A stretch of DNA of 64,000 bases from Piliocolobus tephrosceles (taxonomy: Eukaryota; Chordata; Mammalia; Primates; Cercopithecidae): positions 102,645,211 to 102,709,210 of the forward strand of contig NC_045436.1 in the NCBI RefSeq assembly GCF_002776525.5, in the 5' to 3' direction. Positions 25,310 through 37,676 of the stretch are shown piece after piece (positions within the stretch are counted from its first letter, which is position 1; each line of letters begins with the position of its first letter). The notes beneath the pieces are model-generated. The model searched no databases, was not told the origin of the DNA, and worked only from the letters and a program-made list of their open reading frames with translations. Position numbers and translations under genes: made by a program.

Positions 25310-25420
25310 CAGCACATTTTAAAATCAGGGACTCTGTCTTACTCATCCTTTTTCCCCCAGTACCTAACACAGTATCTGGTACATGGTAGTATGTAAGGTT
25401 TAGGAGCTAAATAAATCATT
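25310..25420 (+). mobile_element. L2 3'-end fragment, sense
   Basis: The 'cccagtacctaacacagtatctggtacatgg' order followed by 'aaataaatcatt' is the sense 3' end of L2. Confidence 0.65.
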
Positions 25421-26984
25421 CTTGCTTTCCTTCTTAAGTTAGAATTGGCTAGTAGATAGACACAGGAATCAGATAGCTGGCAATCAACAGGCTGCTGTTA
25501 GCACATAAGTTACCTTTATTCAGATTAGAAAAACCTCCTTTTTTTTTCCTTTGAGCATGTGAATTAGAAGAAAACACCCACTCCTGGAAGATGATTTTAA
25601 AGAACTGTCTCTGCGTGGGTGAATGAGAAGGAAGGTACCAGGAAACTGGCTTGGTGTGCAGAAGCTGGGCTGAACTTTAGTCCCTACTTGTCTCCCAGGC
25701 CAGTGCCATTTTGTGGGGTGACTCTGGAGATCAAAGTAGAAGGGAGTTTTTGTTTTTGTTTCTTTAAATTTTGTAAAAGTTGAATTAGAGTATATTGCAT
25801 GGAGGGCCATCTGATCTTGCATTAATTGAATTTACTTTTCAAAGTAGTAGGATTCTCATTATAGGGCTAGAACTTGGCTCGTACACTTGCCACATAGTAC
25901 AGAGTCAACCAGGATGCCCTCCCTGGACCAACAGTTGTGAAGAAGTGAGGCCCAGAAAAGCCTCTGTCAAGCTTGCTCAGTTCTTTCTCCTCAAGTCTGC
26001 AATAATAGACTTCATTTCTTTCCCTTAGGAGGAATGAAGGAATGTGGGGAGGGAGACCAAAGATATTACAGTAGTTCTTACTCTTGAAATCACAGGAATA
26101 GGAGAAAAGAGCTTCTTAGTGGCATAAGTACTCAATTAATGTTTCCTGAATGAGTGGATAAATTTAAGAATAAGCAGATATGCTATTTATTGTATAAATA
26201 TAACTAGGAAAAAACAGTGGTAGAATAGCCAGGAGGAAAGTTTTGTGGGCAAAATGAATATTTTGTGTTTTGCTAATGTGTTGGGAGTATGTGAACTATA
26301 CTTGGCTTGTTATTTGGAGGGCTTGGTTAGACCATGATGCTGGAGATCGGGGGACTGACTACTGAGAGTGGAACAGAAAAGGGCCTTTGAAGAGCTTGAG
26401 TGTTCAGAGAATGAGTTGGAAGAGACTCAGGATGTGTGGATTTTGGTGGAGAAAGATTAATTTTGATTGGGAAAGATTAATCAACTTGTGCAGAAACCAT
26501 TCAGAATTGACTAGAGGAGAGGAGATGAGAAGGAGTTAGATCAGTGACTTCTTAGCCTGGGTACCTTTGAGCAGACTCTAGCTCTAGGGGATATAATGAT
26601 GGGTGCTTTTGTTCCTTGAGAGGAGAAAAAAAAAGGTACAAACCCATGAATTCTCCAAATGCTACTTTAGGAGAAATCTTTTCTCTTTTTGGTGTTGGTT
26701 ACAATGCTGCACACACGAAAGAATAAGGAGGTGAGGAGGCTTATTTTGGGGCCTGTTTTTGGAGACTGTGTGTGCAATCTTATTTATTACACTTCAATTA
26801 CATCACTAATTCATATTAGTTTATCAGTTTAGTCAAGGATTTTGAGGTCCCAAAACATACAAAACAAATGAGTTTCAATGGCGGAGAAAAGATCAGCCTT
26901 TGGGTGGGGAGTGGATGACACTGGGATGAAGACAGACAGCCAGGAGGTAGGAGGAGAGCAGCGCCACTTTGAGGTACTTGAGTC
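25421..26984. other. Unclassified sequence
   Basis: No gene is seen. 26105-26165 ends like an L2 or MIR 3' end ('ctcaattaatgtttcctgaatgag'). The ORF of 100 codons at 25520-25822 (minus) has no recognisable domain. Confidence 0.4.
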
Positions 26985-27440
26985 TATAATTAGTTATCTA
27001 TTACTGTGTTAATAATTGTCCTAAGACTTACTGGATTAAAATGGCAGTCATTATTTAGCTCACAATTAAGGTATGGGATCAATGTGGTGGTTGTCCTGGC
27101 TTAGCTGGGTTTACTCACGAGTCTGTAGTCATCTGCCGCTTCCGGATAAGTTGCTGGGTCATCTAGGGGTTGGCTGGTTGGCTTCCCTCAGATGTCAGGT
27201 GGCTGTTGGCTAGAGTATCTTGGTTCTCCTCCAGTGGCCTTCGCATAACACTGGACTGAAAATTGTTGGTTTCAAGTTTCTAGGTGCAGCAAGAGAACAA
27301 GCCCAAATGCGCAAACCTCTGCTTCATCTTTGCTAATGTCACATTTGGCAGGTCCTGTGGCCAAACTCAGATTCAAAAGGTATCTCTTGATGGGAGGAGC
27401 TACACTGCCACAGGGAAGGAAAGAATCTGAGGTTATTTTT
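26985..27440 (-). mobile_element. MLT1-like MaLR LTR, antisense
   Basis: It opens with 'agttatctattactgtgtta' and keeps the order of reverse-complement MLT1-type LTRs ('gcttagctgggt', 'gggttggctgg'). Divergence is high and the subfamily is not assigned. Confidence 0.6.
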
Positions 27441-28424
27441 ACCACTTACTCTAGGATCTAGGCTGAGGTGAGGACTGCAGTTTGAAGCTGATGGAAGAGA
27501 GAGATGCAGAAATGGGGAAGGGTGGGCGGTACCGATCCTCTTTGTCTACTTCACAGCCTTTCTGGGGCTGTCGTAACGTGGTCTACATGCCATTGTGTAG
27601 TGCAAAGAACTCTGGAGGTATCCACAGGCAGATTCAGAAACCACAGTTAGAATCAAAAATCACTGGGGAGGGGAAAAACTAATAGAAGAAAGGAGTGTGG
27701 GTGATTAGAGGATACATTATCATAAGATAATTTTAAAATGTTGCCCAAGACAGCCTTAACTATTATTCCAACTCAATCCAGTAACCTAGTTCTGATATTA
27801 CCCTCCCAATATCTGGATGGGAAAACTGGGTAAGGGGATATGATCCAACTCACAAAATTTTGCACAAGGGGCTTGAGGAAACCAGGAACAATGCTTATTG
27901 AAGCTGGAACTATACACTGATGAAAAGGTATCATTTCCCTTACTGTTGGAAAAAACCAGGCACATCTTACAATAGGTTCTTTTTCATTAGCTGTGTTGAG
28001 AGAATAAAAGGATAATATCTGTGGCCAATATTACTGAATTGTGCTTGCTAGAGCCTTAATGAGATGATTAATGATCTGAGCAGAGCATCATTCAGATATG
28101 GGAGGAGGTAGGGGAATGGGGTGAGGGAGCTGCTTTTTCTTCAGTGAGCTCATCTGTCAAGGGACTGAATTAAGATGGCAAGTGGAGCCAAGGGAAAATC
28201 TTGCCTCATTCTCTCCCCATCTGGGCCTCCTCTCCTCTCTTCTGCCCTGCTGTCCTCTAGGTAGTATCAGACCTTGAGGCCTCTGAGTCCCAATTTCTCC
28301 TCAGTAAAATGAGGACAATAATCTCTCTCTCTCTCATACTGTTGTGCAATCTACCTTAACATCAAGGCCTAAACTCTACACCACTCAGAACTCCTTCACC
28401 TCTCATCTTTTTTATTTGTTCTTT
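27441..28424. other. Unclassified sequence
   Basis: Nothing coding or clearly repetitive is seen apart from a short CT run near 28320-28337. Confidence 0.4.
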
Positions 28425-29350
28425 TGATTTTATTTTAAGTTGTATTTTGAAATAATTTTAAACTTATAGAAAGGTTGAAAGACAGCGACTCCCATATACT
28501 CTTTATTCAGATTTAACAATTTTTGACACTTTGTCACCTTTGCTTTATTATACTCCCTCTCTCTCTCTCTACACACACACACACACACGCTTTTATGAAC
28601 TATTTGATAGCTTGCAACCATTCCCTCTTACCTCTTAGTCCTTTATTGTGTATTTCCTAAGGAAAAAAGGTATCCTCTTACATTACCATAGTACCGTTGT
28701 CAAATTTATAAAATTTGACATTGAAACAATACTTTTTCCACTCCATACTCCATAATCTATTTTGTAAATTGCCCTAATGATGTCTGTTATGGCATTTTCC
28801 CCTGCCAGTACAGAATCCATCATAGGATCCTGCATTGCAGTTAACTGTTGCCTGTCTTCAGTACCCAAATCTGGAAGATTTCCTTAGCTTTTCCTTATCT
28901 TTCATGACATTTATATTTTCAAAGAATACAAGTGATAGACTGTTCATCACTTTGGGTTTGTCTGATGTTTCCTGATGATTAGGCTCAGATCGTGCCTTTC
29001 TTGCTGCATAAGACATCGGTGATTTGTCCTTCTCAGAGTACTGCGTTTCAGGCACATAGTGTCTGTCTGCTCCTCACTAGTGATGTTAATTCAATCACCT
29101 CATCAAGGTGTTGTTTGGTTTCTCCACCATATAGTTACTATTTCCCTCTTTCAACCACTAAACAATCTGTGGGGAGACACTTTGGGACTGTGCACATATC
29201 CTGCTCCTCATCTAACATTTCCCCCTGGACTTGACATCCACAGATAATTCTTTTCTGAATGAATCTTTATTACGGTAGTTGCAGAGTTTTCTTTGCCTAA
29301 CCTCATGCCATATTTTTACCTTTCTTTTTCCACAGTTAGTTAGAACCTAG
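28425..29350 (-). mobile_element. Old L1M 3' UTR, antisense
   Basis: Blocks such as 'gaaataattttaaacttatag', 'ctttcatgacatttatattt', 'ttgggtttgtctgatgtttcc' and 'gtttctccaccatatagttac' occur in the reverse order of an old L1M 3' UTR. A TC/CA microsatellite at 28553-28588 lies inside it. The ORFs here are incidental. Confidence 0.7.
28553..28588. repeat. (TC)n(CA)n microsatellite
   Basis: CT repeats at 28553-28570 followed by ACACAC to 28588. Confidence 0.93.
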
Positions 29351-29601
29351 CACCCGAGAACATAATCACGTTATTCATTTTCTCAATATTATGATACCAT
29401 AAAGTAGTTTCACAATTGCTATACCCATATCTCAATGAAAAATAAACTTACTAGAAAAAGTTCAAGATTTGTTTGCAGTTCTTTTGTTGGCCCTAGGTTT
29501 TGGGTATATTGTCAAAATCATGTGATCAAAAGTTACTTGCATTGCTTCTCTTTTCCTCTTTCTTCTGTATGGTAATTAGCCTTCTTTACTCCCCAGTGTG
29601 G

Positions 29602-29649
29602 TTATGTATGTGTATGTGTATGTATGTACGTTTGTATGTATGTATGTGT
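29602..29649. repeat. (TATG)n microsatellite
   Basis: Imperfect GTAT/GTGT units directly before an antisense Alu-like monomer. Confidence 0.85.
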
Positions 29650-29815
29650 TGTAGAGATTGGTTCTTGCTGTGTTGCCCCGGCTGGAGCGCAGTGGCTATT
29701 CACAAGTGTGATAATTGCCCAGTACAGTCCAAACTTCTGGCCTCAAGTGATCCTCCTGCCTCAGCCTCCCGAGTGGCTGGGACTATAGGTGGGTACCACA
29801 ACACCCAAGTTTCCA
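29650..29815 (-). mobile_element. Free Alu-like monomer or truncated Alu, antisense
   Basis: A single diverged arm in reverse complement, from 'gtagagattggttcttgctgt' to 'gggtaccacaacaccc', without the second arm. FLAM or a truncated AluJ is possible. Confidence 0.7.
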
Positions 29816-29923
29816 TGTGATTATTTAATAAAATACAGTTAATTTGTTACTGTGGCCTATTCAGTTTTAGGGTTTTCCTCTCCCCCACATCATCTTCCCA
29901 AATCTAAAATTTCTGGCCTACCA

Positions 29924-30299
29924 TATTAGTTGGCCTGGGCTGCCACGACAGAATACCACAGACTGGGGGGCTTAAATAACAGAATTTTGTTTTTCACTTC
30001 TCAGGTGGCTGGAAGTTCACAATAAAGGTGCCAGGAGGGTTGGTTTCTGGTTAGGCCTCTTTCCTGGCTTGCAAATGGCTGCCTTTCACTATGTCCTCAC
30101 ATGGCCTTTTCTCTATGCATCAACTCTGTTGTTTTTTTCTCAGCTCATAAGGACAATAGTCCTATTGAATTAAGGCCCTACCCTTATGGCCCATGTAACT
30201 GTAATTACCTCTTTACAGACCTTATCTCCAAATATAGTTAATGGAGTTGAGGGGTTCAACAAATGAATTTTGCAATGGTGCAGTTCAGTCCATACCATC
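29924..30299 (-). mobile_element. MaLR-type LTR (MST/MLT1-like), antisense
   Basis: It runs from 'ttagttggcctgggctgcca' to 'cagttcagtccatacca', keeping 'taccacagactgggggg', 'gccctacccttatgg' and 'ccttatctccaaatat' in the reverse-complement order of MaLR LTRs. Confidence 0.78.
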
Positions 30300-30424
30300 T
30301 ACTGTCTTTCTAGCTTTCTCATTCTTTCTCCAATGAAGCTCTTGGAACTTCTTTCAAAACTCATTGAGACTCCTGATTCCTTTTGATTTATTTCCTTCCT
30401 TGTTTAACTATTTGCATATTCATT

Positions 30425-31130
30425 ATTTCCCAATTCATCTCATCATTCATTAATTTACTTATCCAAATATTATTTATTAAATGTCTATTGGGCCTGACAC
30501 GGTGGCTCACGCCTGTAATCCCAGCACTTTGGGAGGCCGAGGAAGGCGGATCACGAGGTCAGGAGATCGAGACCATCCTGGCTAACACGGTGACATCCCG
30601 TCTCTACAAAAAATACAAAAAATTAGCCGGGCGTGGTGGCGGCGCCTGTAGTCCCAGCTGCTTGGGAGGCTGAGGCAGGAGAATGGCAGGAACCTGGGAG
30701 GCAGAGCTTGCAGTGAGCAGAGATCGTGCCACTGCACTCCAGCCTGGGGGACAGAGCGAGACTCCTCTCAAAAAAAAAAAAAAAAAAAAAAAATGCCTAT
30801 TAAGGATAATGCACTTTGTCAGACATAGGAGATACAGTGTTGAGGAGGAAAACTGAAAAAGGATATGTTCCTAGGGTTTAGAGTCAACTGAGGGAGTCTG
30901 ACATTAATCAAAAAGTCAATCAAAAATTATATTTAAAAAAATTTAAACATGTACAATTACACTACAATTGTGCTTCAAAGAATGTACATATAAGAAAATG
31001 TAAGAGGAGGGAACTGATCAATCTCGTGTGGTTGGGGAAGGCATCTCCATAAGATGGTCTTCATGCTGGGATCTAATGGAAGGCTAAGGGCTAAGTAGGG
31101 GAAGAAGAAAAAAGTCAAAGGGAGGTGGGG
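30425..31130 (-). mobile_element. L2 LINE, antisense, split by an AluY
   Basis: 30425-30490 and 30794-31130 form one reverse-complement L2 3' end ('ttcattaatttacttatcc', then 'gagatacagtgttgagg', 'gggaaggcatctcc'). The Alu at 30491-30793 interrupts it. Confidence 0.72.
30491..30793 (+). mobile_element. AluY-like, with target duplication
   Basis: A full-length Alu with Y-type text ('gatcacgaggtcaggagatc', 'catcctggctaacacgg'). 'aaatgtctatt' before and 'aaatgcctatt' after the A tail form the target duplication within the L2. Confidence 0.95.
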
Positions 31131-31414
31131 GTAATAGGGAAATTATGGTGACCCAAACCAAAAACCAGAAAGTCCTGAGCTCTCTTCCTTGCTTCCCAGC
31201 ATCTAATCTGCCACCTAGTCCTATTCATCCAACCTTGTCAATATCTCTTATCTGGCATATCTTACTCCACATAACCACTTATTTAATTCAGACTCCCGAC
31301 TGCTATGTCTTAGATTTTTACAGAAGCCTCTTAAATACACTTCCTCTTGCTTTCTGTCTTACTGCCTTTAAATTTATTTGCTGTAGTACACAGAGACCGG
31401 TGCACTATATTCTG

Positions 31415-31540
31415 TGTTATAAGAAACAGTGTGGGCTTTGGAGCAGAAGCAGCTCTGTTACTTAGTTATATGTCTTTCTGCAAGTAACTTAATTTCTCTA
31501 AGTTTCAGTTTTTTTTTAAATCTGTAAAATAAAGATAATA
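31415..31540 (+). mobile_element. MIR, sense, interrupted by an AluY
   Basis: 'gggctttggagcagaagcag', 'caagtaacttaatttctc' and 'aaatctgtaaaataaagata' follow the sense MIR. It resumes after the Alu at about 31845 with 'taatgcccacattttg'. Confidence 0.8.
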
Positions 31541-31844
31541 GGCTGGGCGCGGCGGCTCAAGCCTGTAATCCCAGCACTTTGGGAGGCCGAGACGGACGGA
31601 TCACGAGGTCAGGAGATCCAGACCATCTTGGCTAACATGGTGAAACCCCGTCTCTACTAAAAATTACACAAAAAACTAGCCGGGCGAGGTGGCGGGCGCC
31701 TGTCGTCCCAGCTACTCGGGAGGCTGAGGCAGGAGAATGGCGTAAACCCGGGAGGTGGAGCTTGCAGTGAGCTGAGATCGCGCCACTGCACTCCAGCCTG
31801 GGTGACAGAGCGAGACTCCGTCTCAGAAGAAAAAAAGAAAAAAA
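31541..31844 (+). mobile_element. AluY with atypical diagnostic bases
   Basis: A full-length Alu with target duplication 'aaagataata' on both sides. It carries GGCGGCTCAAGCC, CCGAGACGGACGG, AACTAGCCGGGCGAGGTGG and GGCGTAAACCCGGG, a set that I associate with AluY variants abundant in Old World monkeys. Several private changes show that it is not new. Confidence 0.93.
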
Positions 31845-31924
31845 AGATAATAATGCCCACATTTTGTCTGGTTCACATAAAGATTAGATGGATGTCAAAA
31901 ACGTGCTCGTGCATAGTGCCTGCA

Positions 31925-32115
31925 TAATGGGTAGCATTAAATTATGTGCTGGGTGTTGTGCTAACTGCTTAATGTGTACTACCTCATTTATCTTTGGGTA
32001 TATTTTATTATCCCCATTTTCTAGATGATAAAATGATGTACAACTTGCACAGAGCCACAAAGCAAGTAAAGATTCAAGGAATTCAAGCCCAGTCAGTCGG
32101 CTTCCATAACACTTG
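31925..32115 (-). mobile_element. MIR, antisense
   Basis: 'tgtgctgggtgttgtgctaac', 'attatccccattttctag' and 'gattcaaggaattcaagccc' follow the reverse MIR. Confidence 0.75.
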
Positions 32116-32159
32116 CTGTTAACCACACAACCACAGCTACTAGGAAAGACAGGTTAAGA

Positions 32160-32365
32160 AAGTGAGAACATTATGAAAGCTTGCCTCCATTCTTAGCTGC
32201 TAGATGAACTTGTACAAGTTATTTAAGGTTTTGAGCATCAGTTATCTGCAAAATGAGGATAATAATACTTGCTTGTAATGTGATAATGGGAGTTAAATAC
32301 GAATGAATTGTATAAAGTGAATGGCACCCATTAGCACTCAATATGGGATATCTATTATTCTTGTT
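32160..32365 (+). mobile_element. MIR, sense
   Basis: 'gatgaacttgtacaagttat', 'atctgcaaaatgaggataat' and 'cacccattagcactcaatat' follow the sense MIR order. Confidence 0.75.
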
Positions 32366-32439
32366 ATTTCTAGGTTAAAAATATAATCCTTTAGCCACTC
32401 CGTTTAAACATCCTGTTATATTCCCTCGGCTTCCAGGAG

Positions 32440-32945
32440 AACGCCCACACTCCTTATCATGGAATACCAAGCCTCCATTACTTGCCTCCTCCCTTCATCT
32501 TCCAGCTTGAGCTTTAACAATACAACCGCTGTGGTTCCCCCAAAGTGCACTGCTCTCCCATAAATCTCTATCTTTGGAAGCCTGCTGTCTTGGCCTGGAA
32601 AACTGTCCTTCCTTCTCTTGCTCCTATTCCAACATTAGTCTTCTGGCTAACTCTCATTCTTTAATCCTTGGATCTTCCCCTCTCGCTTTTTCTTTTTTAT
32701 AAAGCCCTCAATCATAGAAAGGATGTGCTTTCTCACATGCTGTTGTAAGTGTGCAAATCATTTCCCGATTGTTTATTCATCTTTTTTCCCTGCTAGACTG
32801 TGAGTTTTTAGAGGGTAGAGACTTTGATATTCCAAGACTTAGCAGGGTAGGCAGGCAATGAACGCTTGATGTGTGAGGACTAAACACAATGATTACAGGT
32901 ATAGAGTCTGGTTCTTAGCAGGTGTTCAATAAATATTGTCCAATG
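32440..32945 (+). mobile_element. L2 3' end, sense
   Basis: Ordered L2 blocks: 'ctggctaactctcattctt', 'ctgctagactgtgag...agagggtagagac' and the terminal 'gcaggtgttcaataaatatt'. Confidence 0.7.
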
Positions 32946-35463
32946 TTTTAATAATTTTTGTATAAAATAATGTATGTTCTATTTTAATAATATTTATTAT
33001 TTATGAATTATTTATATTAGTGTGACGTTTGTGGCTTAGCACTCTGTTACCCTTGTTTCCTTGAATGTATTTCAGAATTTGCACGTTTCATGAAGTCTCT
33101 CTAGTTTGTTCTATATTCTTACTTATTATCAGTAGAAGTCATTATAAAGTGATTCTGCATTCTGCTTGCTTTCATTATTATCCAAAGTGGAAGTCTCCAG
33201 TTTTTGGATTTTTTTTAAGCACACTCATCATCAAATGCAGTGTCTTTTGTTAAGTTGTTAACTGACCTAAAATATGGGCATTTCCACTAACTCAAGCTGA
33301 GAAGAATCCGTGAGGATTCTGCAGAAAAGACATAAAGAAATAAACATGACAATCAACACAAAGAAAGTTGGAAATCCTTTTAGAGGGGTACTGTTTGCCA
33401 ATGTGACAACATCTCTTTTGACAAAGATTCAGTGCTGGCAGCCCCTGCTGGGGAGAGGGTATAAGGGGAAGAGAGGAACTACAGGGACACAATTTAAATG
33501 TTTTGACAGCTTAGTCCAAGAAGTGAATTGCCGCAGGCATTTGCACATTTAACCCCTGCTGTGACAGCTACAATTCTTTCTCTCACTGTCTAAATCCAAC
33601 AATCAGCTCTTTGGAAAGCTAAATGTCGCATGTCTAACACAAAAAATAAATGAAAAAAAAAAAAACAAGTGAAAAAAATTATGTGAGCAAGAACTGAATA
33701 TACTCAAATCTCTGTTGGTGGCGTAATTTACCTTAATTTTCTTACTTTCATTTTTCATTAGCCATAACCTAGAGTGCTAGAATTCTGTGCCTGATTCTCT
33801 TGGGCCTCATGTGTAAAATTTCAACAGCACATTCTGGCAGGATGAACAGTTTTAATGGTGAGTAATATGATTATGACATGCTTCAATTTAGTTCCAAAGT
33901 TTACTAAGCTAATCCTTCATAATCCATAGATGCTTCTGCTTGTTTTTGTCAAAACAGTGCTTATGGGAAGAGGCAAGTCAATCAACAATAAATTTCTCAT
34001 TGTTGGAACAAGGCACTTTTTTTTTTTTTTAGAATGGCAGGAGCTCTCTGTCTTTGTCTCTGTTTCTATGTCCCTTTTTTCCTCCCTCTGCAACGCCCCC
34101 TGCCATCCTTCAAATCATGGCACATAACTAGAAAAAGAGCAAGATGAATAAAGGAAAAGAGGAGTGTGGTATTTGGGGCATTGACTTAACACAGCATTTC
34201 ATTCTACAAGCAAGATTTATGTTGGTGGACTGACTATTGTTTGAAATGAAATCCAGTTGCACTAAGTTTTTGGCAACATTAAAAAAAATCTCACCTCACA
34301 ATTCATTAATCACCTACTGCTCTATTAGGTGCAGGGAAGAATATAAAACATGTAAAACAATGTCTACATGCCCTGTTCCCCTACAAATGAACTAGGCCAG
34401 AGTGTAGAATTCTGTAAAATAGGAATTAAAGTGCCTATTTTAAAATGTATGAAGCTTGTAAGAGTTTTCATGGATAAACAAGGCCAACATGAAATCACTT
34501 AAAATGTATCCTCTTTTTGAAACATTGTACTTCATTATATTATAAAATCAATTGTAAATTTCTTGACAAGTTTGATTTCCAATAAACTGCAGTGTTTTCC
34601 CTGGTCTTGTATTACTGTTATTCTTTCCGGTGACTTTTCCTTTAGAATTACTCAAATCCCATGATTTACTCCTACTTGACTTTAAAACAGTTAAGAAAAA
34701 TAACTCAAAGTGTTGAGAATTTAGAGAAATCAAGCAGTTCAGAGTTAAATAGAAAGTATGCATTGTTTTGCTTGTGAGATTGGCAGTTTCCATTAGATGC
34801 TTTCATGGGGTTAATTTGAATTTCTTGCCTTCTTAAAATTGTAAAACAACCACATTCTTAGGCACCTGTTTCTAGCAGTACATACTTGCCTTTAAATCTC
34901 TTTTCATTGTAATGAACAAGTAAATCTCTGTAAGCACTTAACTCACTACTGGGGAAACATTTCTGGAACAGTTCGTTATGTGTCACAGCTAGGGTCAACA
35001 TTCAAATAATGGATGAGAACAATACCAAATATTTGTAGTGGAGACTAATTAAGAGGTAAGAAGGAGGAATTGCATGACTACATGGTGTAGAAATAGAATT
35101 TTGGAGGATGGGAATAATAGTGGCAAAGGTCTTCTAGAGAGGTCTTGTCCTATACCTGGGTTGAAGGAATGCTACACAGAAAGGCCAAGAAGAATCTGAA
35201 TAGACAGCCTTGTTGGTTTTCCCACCTCATTCTGTTACTGTTAGATCATTCCCTTTTTGTCTAATCATATTTCTACATGGCTGGCCATTCTTCATCAAAT
35301 CTAAGCGTAAAAATGGACAGTTTTCCCTGGGTCTTCCGGTCTTCATTTTTGAAGGCTCCTGTGTCACATAACACTTTGATTAAATAAATTTGTTATTCTT
35401 TCCTCTTAACCTGTCTTTTGTTGCAGGAATGACAGCTGTAACCCTTATGATGGATGAGGAAAG
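32946..35463. other. Unclassified AT-rich sequence
   Basis: About 2.5 kb with no recognised repeat or gene. 'cttttgttgcag' ending at 35427 resembles a splice acceptor, but no supported exon follows before the LTR7. ORFs here are below 85 codons. Confidence 0.4.
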
Positions 35464-35919
35464 TGTCATGCGAATCTGTGTGAAGAGACCACCAAACAGG
35501 CTTTGTGTGAGCAATAAAGCTTTTTAATCACCTGGGTGCAGGCGGGCTGAGTCCGAAAAGAGAGTCAGTGAAGGGAGATAAGGGTGGGGCCGTTTTATAG
35601 GATTTGGGTGGTAGGTAAAGGAAAATTACAGTCAAAGCGGGGGTTGTTCTCTGGTGGGCAGGAGTGGGGGTCACAGGGTGCTCAGTAAGGGAGATTTTTG
35701 AGCCAGGATGAGTCAGGAAAAGGATTTTTCACAAGGCAATGTCATCACTTAAGGCAAGGACCGGCCATTTTCACTTCTTTTGTGGTGGAATGTCATCAGT
35801 TAAGGTGAGGCAGGGCATTTTCACTTCTTTTGTGATTCTTCAGTTACTTCAGGTCATCTGGGCATATATGTGCAAGTCACAGGGATGCAATGGCTTGGCT
35901 TGGGCTTGGAGGCCTGACA
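35464..35919 (-). mobile_element. Solo LTR7-type LTR (HERV-H), antisense
   Basis: A 456-bp LTR running on the minus strand from TGTCAGGCCTCCAAGCCC to the CA opposite 35464. It has a TATAAAAC promoter box near 35591-35600, an AATAAA-containing block near 35510-35515 and the 'agagaccaccaaacaggc' R/U5 text. The flanks 'gaaag' and 'aaaag' fit a 5-bp target duplication with one change. No HERV-H internal sequence is present, so the provirus was removed by LTR-LTR recombination. LTR7 variants are known promoters and enhancers in primate pluripotent cells; activity here is unknown. Confidence 0.92.
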
Positions 35920-36328
35920 AAAAGGTATCATCTTTTCCACTCCTACAGCCTCAAAACTGTTTCTAATAAATTGAACTCCAGCAGGGGTTTTGGAAATTGA
36001 ATGTTAAAGTCCATGGCTACAAATTTTATCATCTTTATTTCTAAACGTTATTTTCTTCATTTTGTGCCAGGGTGGAAGGGAGTATTTACAAAGATTCCTG
36101 AAGAACTGTCAAAATGTGTTCACTCATTTATTAATTCCTTCGTTTATATGGCCAGTTGAGCTTCTCTAGAATGCTCACATTATATTAGCTGCTAGTCAGT
36201 ACTTTGCCTTCAGCTCACTTTCTAGCTTTGTAAAGTAAACTGGGGTGCAGTGGGGTGAAGTGGTTAAGTGTGATGATGAAGAAAGAAAATTAACATTTTC
36301 AGGGGCTGGTAGAATAATGTTTGGTGTG
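35920..36328. other. Spacer between two solo LTRs
   Basis: About 400 bp with no recognised gene or repeat. Confidence 0.4.
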
Positions 36329-36839
36329 TGAAAATTGTCTTAATTTAATTTAATGTAACTTAATTTAGGAGAGCTAAGTAATTAAACATGAGGCCAAAGT
36401 ACATAAGAAAGCAGCAGCCCTTTATTGCAAATATGCACACAATCTCCAGCGAGGTTCTCTGGTCCTCAGGTGTGGGGGGCCAGGGAAGTCCCGCCAGCAC
36501 TTTCCGGTGAGGTTCTGCGGTCCACGAATGTGGGGGCGGAAGAAGTCAGGCCGGCTCCTGCTACAGCGGACTTTTATGCATTGGTACTGGAAGGGGAAGG
36601 GCAGTGGGTGGGATAAGGGCGTGATAGGGGAGTCTCCATAGGCGTGGCTGGGTAAGTTTCTCTCTTCGGATTGACGTCACCTGGCACATGCTTGGTTGAT
36701 CTGCATCTTCCCAGGTGCGGGCTGCATTTTCCCGCGTGAGGGAAAGCTGGTAAGAACCCAGAAGCAACAGGGGCAGTGCCTTCTTGTTTACCTTCCTCCA
36801 TCTTGTCCCTTCTTCCTCACCCAAACAAAAATTTTCTCA
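36329..36839 (-). mobile_element. Solo class I LTR, antisense, family not assigned
   Basis: On the minus strand this 511-bp unit begins TGAGAAAATTTT and ends CAATTTTCA, giving imperfect inverted ends. It contains a GCATAAAAG TATA-like box near 36573-36581 and AATAAAGGG near 36420-36428. The flanks 'gtgtg' and 'gtgta' fit a target duplication with one change. Two tandem 'gaggttct' GC-rich units lie in the R/U5 part. The ORFs on both strands are incidental. Confidence 0.75.
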
Positions 36840-37395
36840 GTGTATTTTGTCAAAGACAATTTATAATTGAAAGTGCTGAATAACTTTGGGACCTCTCGAT
36901 GCTTTTGGAGGACAATGGATGAGTCTCTGTTAATAGTAACTCCAATTTGAATATATCATTTGAGTTTCATTTTATGATATAAACATATGTAATTTGTTTT
37001 GTTTTTTAAAGCAGTTTATTAATTTCAACACAATGGATTCAACCTTGGGATGTCTCAATTATTGTATATACAAGCTATGTTAATACTGATTAATCTCTGG
37101 AGATTGCTCCCAATAGCTTTTAGAACTTTACGTATTAACCATAAAAATAATCAAATGTAAGTTTATAGCTACTTTATTCATTTCTAACAAATAAAAATTG
37201 TGCACCAATGATATGCCAAAAGTATCCAAAGATGAATAAAACTGAAGCCCTGTTGGAAATACATACATGACACACTGTAAAGTTTTTTTAAAAAAGCAAG
37301 TTGCTAAGTTACATGTGGTGCATGATCCCATTTGTGAATAACAAAATACATATATATGCATGGAAACATATATGGGACCACGTTGTTAATAATAA
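36840..37395. other. Unclassified AT-rich sequence
   Basis: No gene or clear repeat is seen. Confidence 0.4.
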
Positions 37396-37530
37396 TTTTT
37401 TTTTTTTTTTTGGTAGAGACAAGGTCTCGCTATGTTGCCAGGGCTGGTCTTGAACTCCTGGCCTTAACCTATCCTTCCATCTCAGCCTTCCAAAGTGCTG
37501 AGATTACAGACATGAGCCACAGCATCCAGC
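37396..37530 (-). mobile_element. Alu half (right part), antisense
   Basis: A T-run and then 'tagagacaaggtctcgctatgttgcc' to 'gagccacagcatccagc'. Only about 135 bp of one arm is present. Confidence 0.8.
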
Positions 37531-37676
37531 TAGATTCTCATGCCTGGAGGATATAGCATTACTGGTTGCTGGAATCACCTCACTTCTCTGGGAACTTTCC
37601 TTTCTCAAAGAATTATTTTCTATAGTCACAGACTTATTACAAATTTCTACCCCTCCCTGACCTCAGCTGGTGGACT

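Noticed and set aside
35401..35463. Acceptor-like 'cttttgttgcag' followed by about 36 bases up to the LTR7
   Set aside because: The candidate exon would be cut by the LTR, and no donor or coding support is visible.
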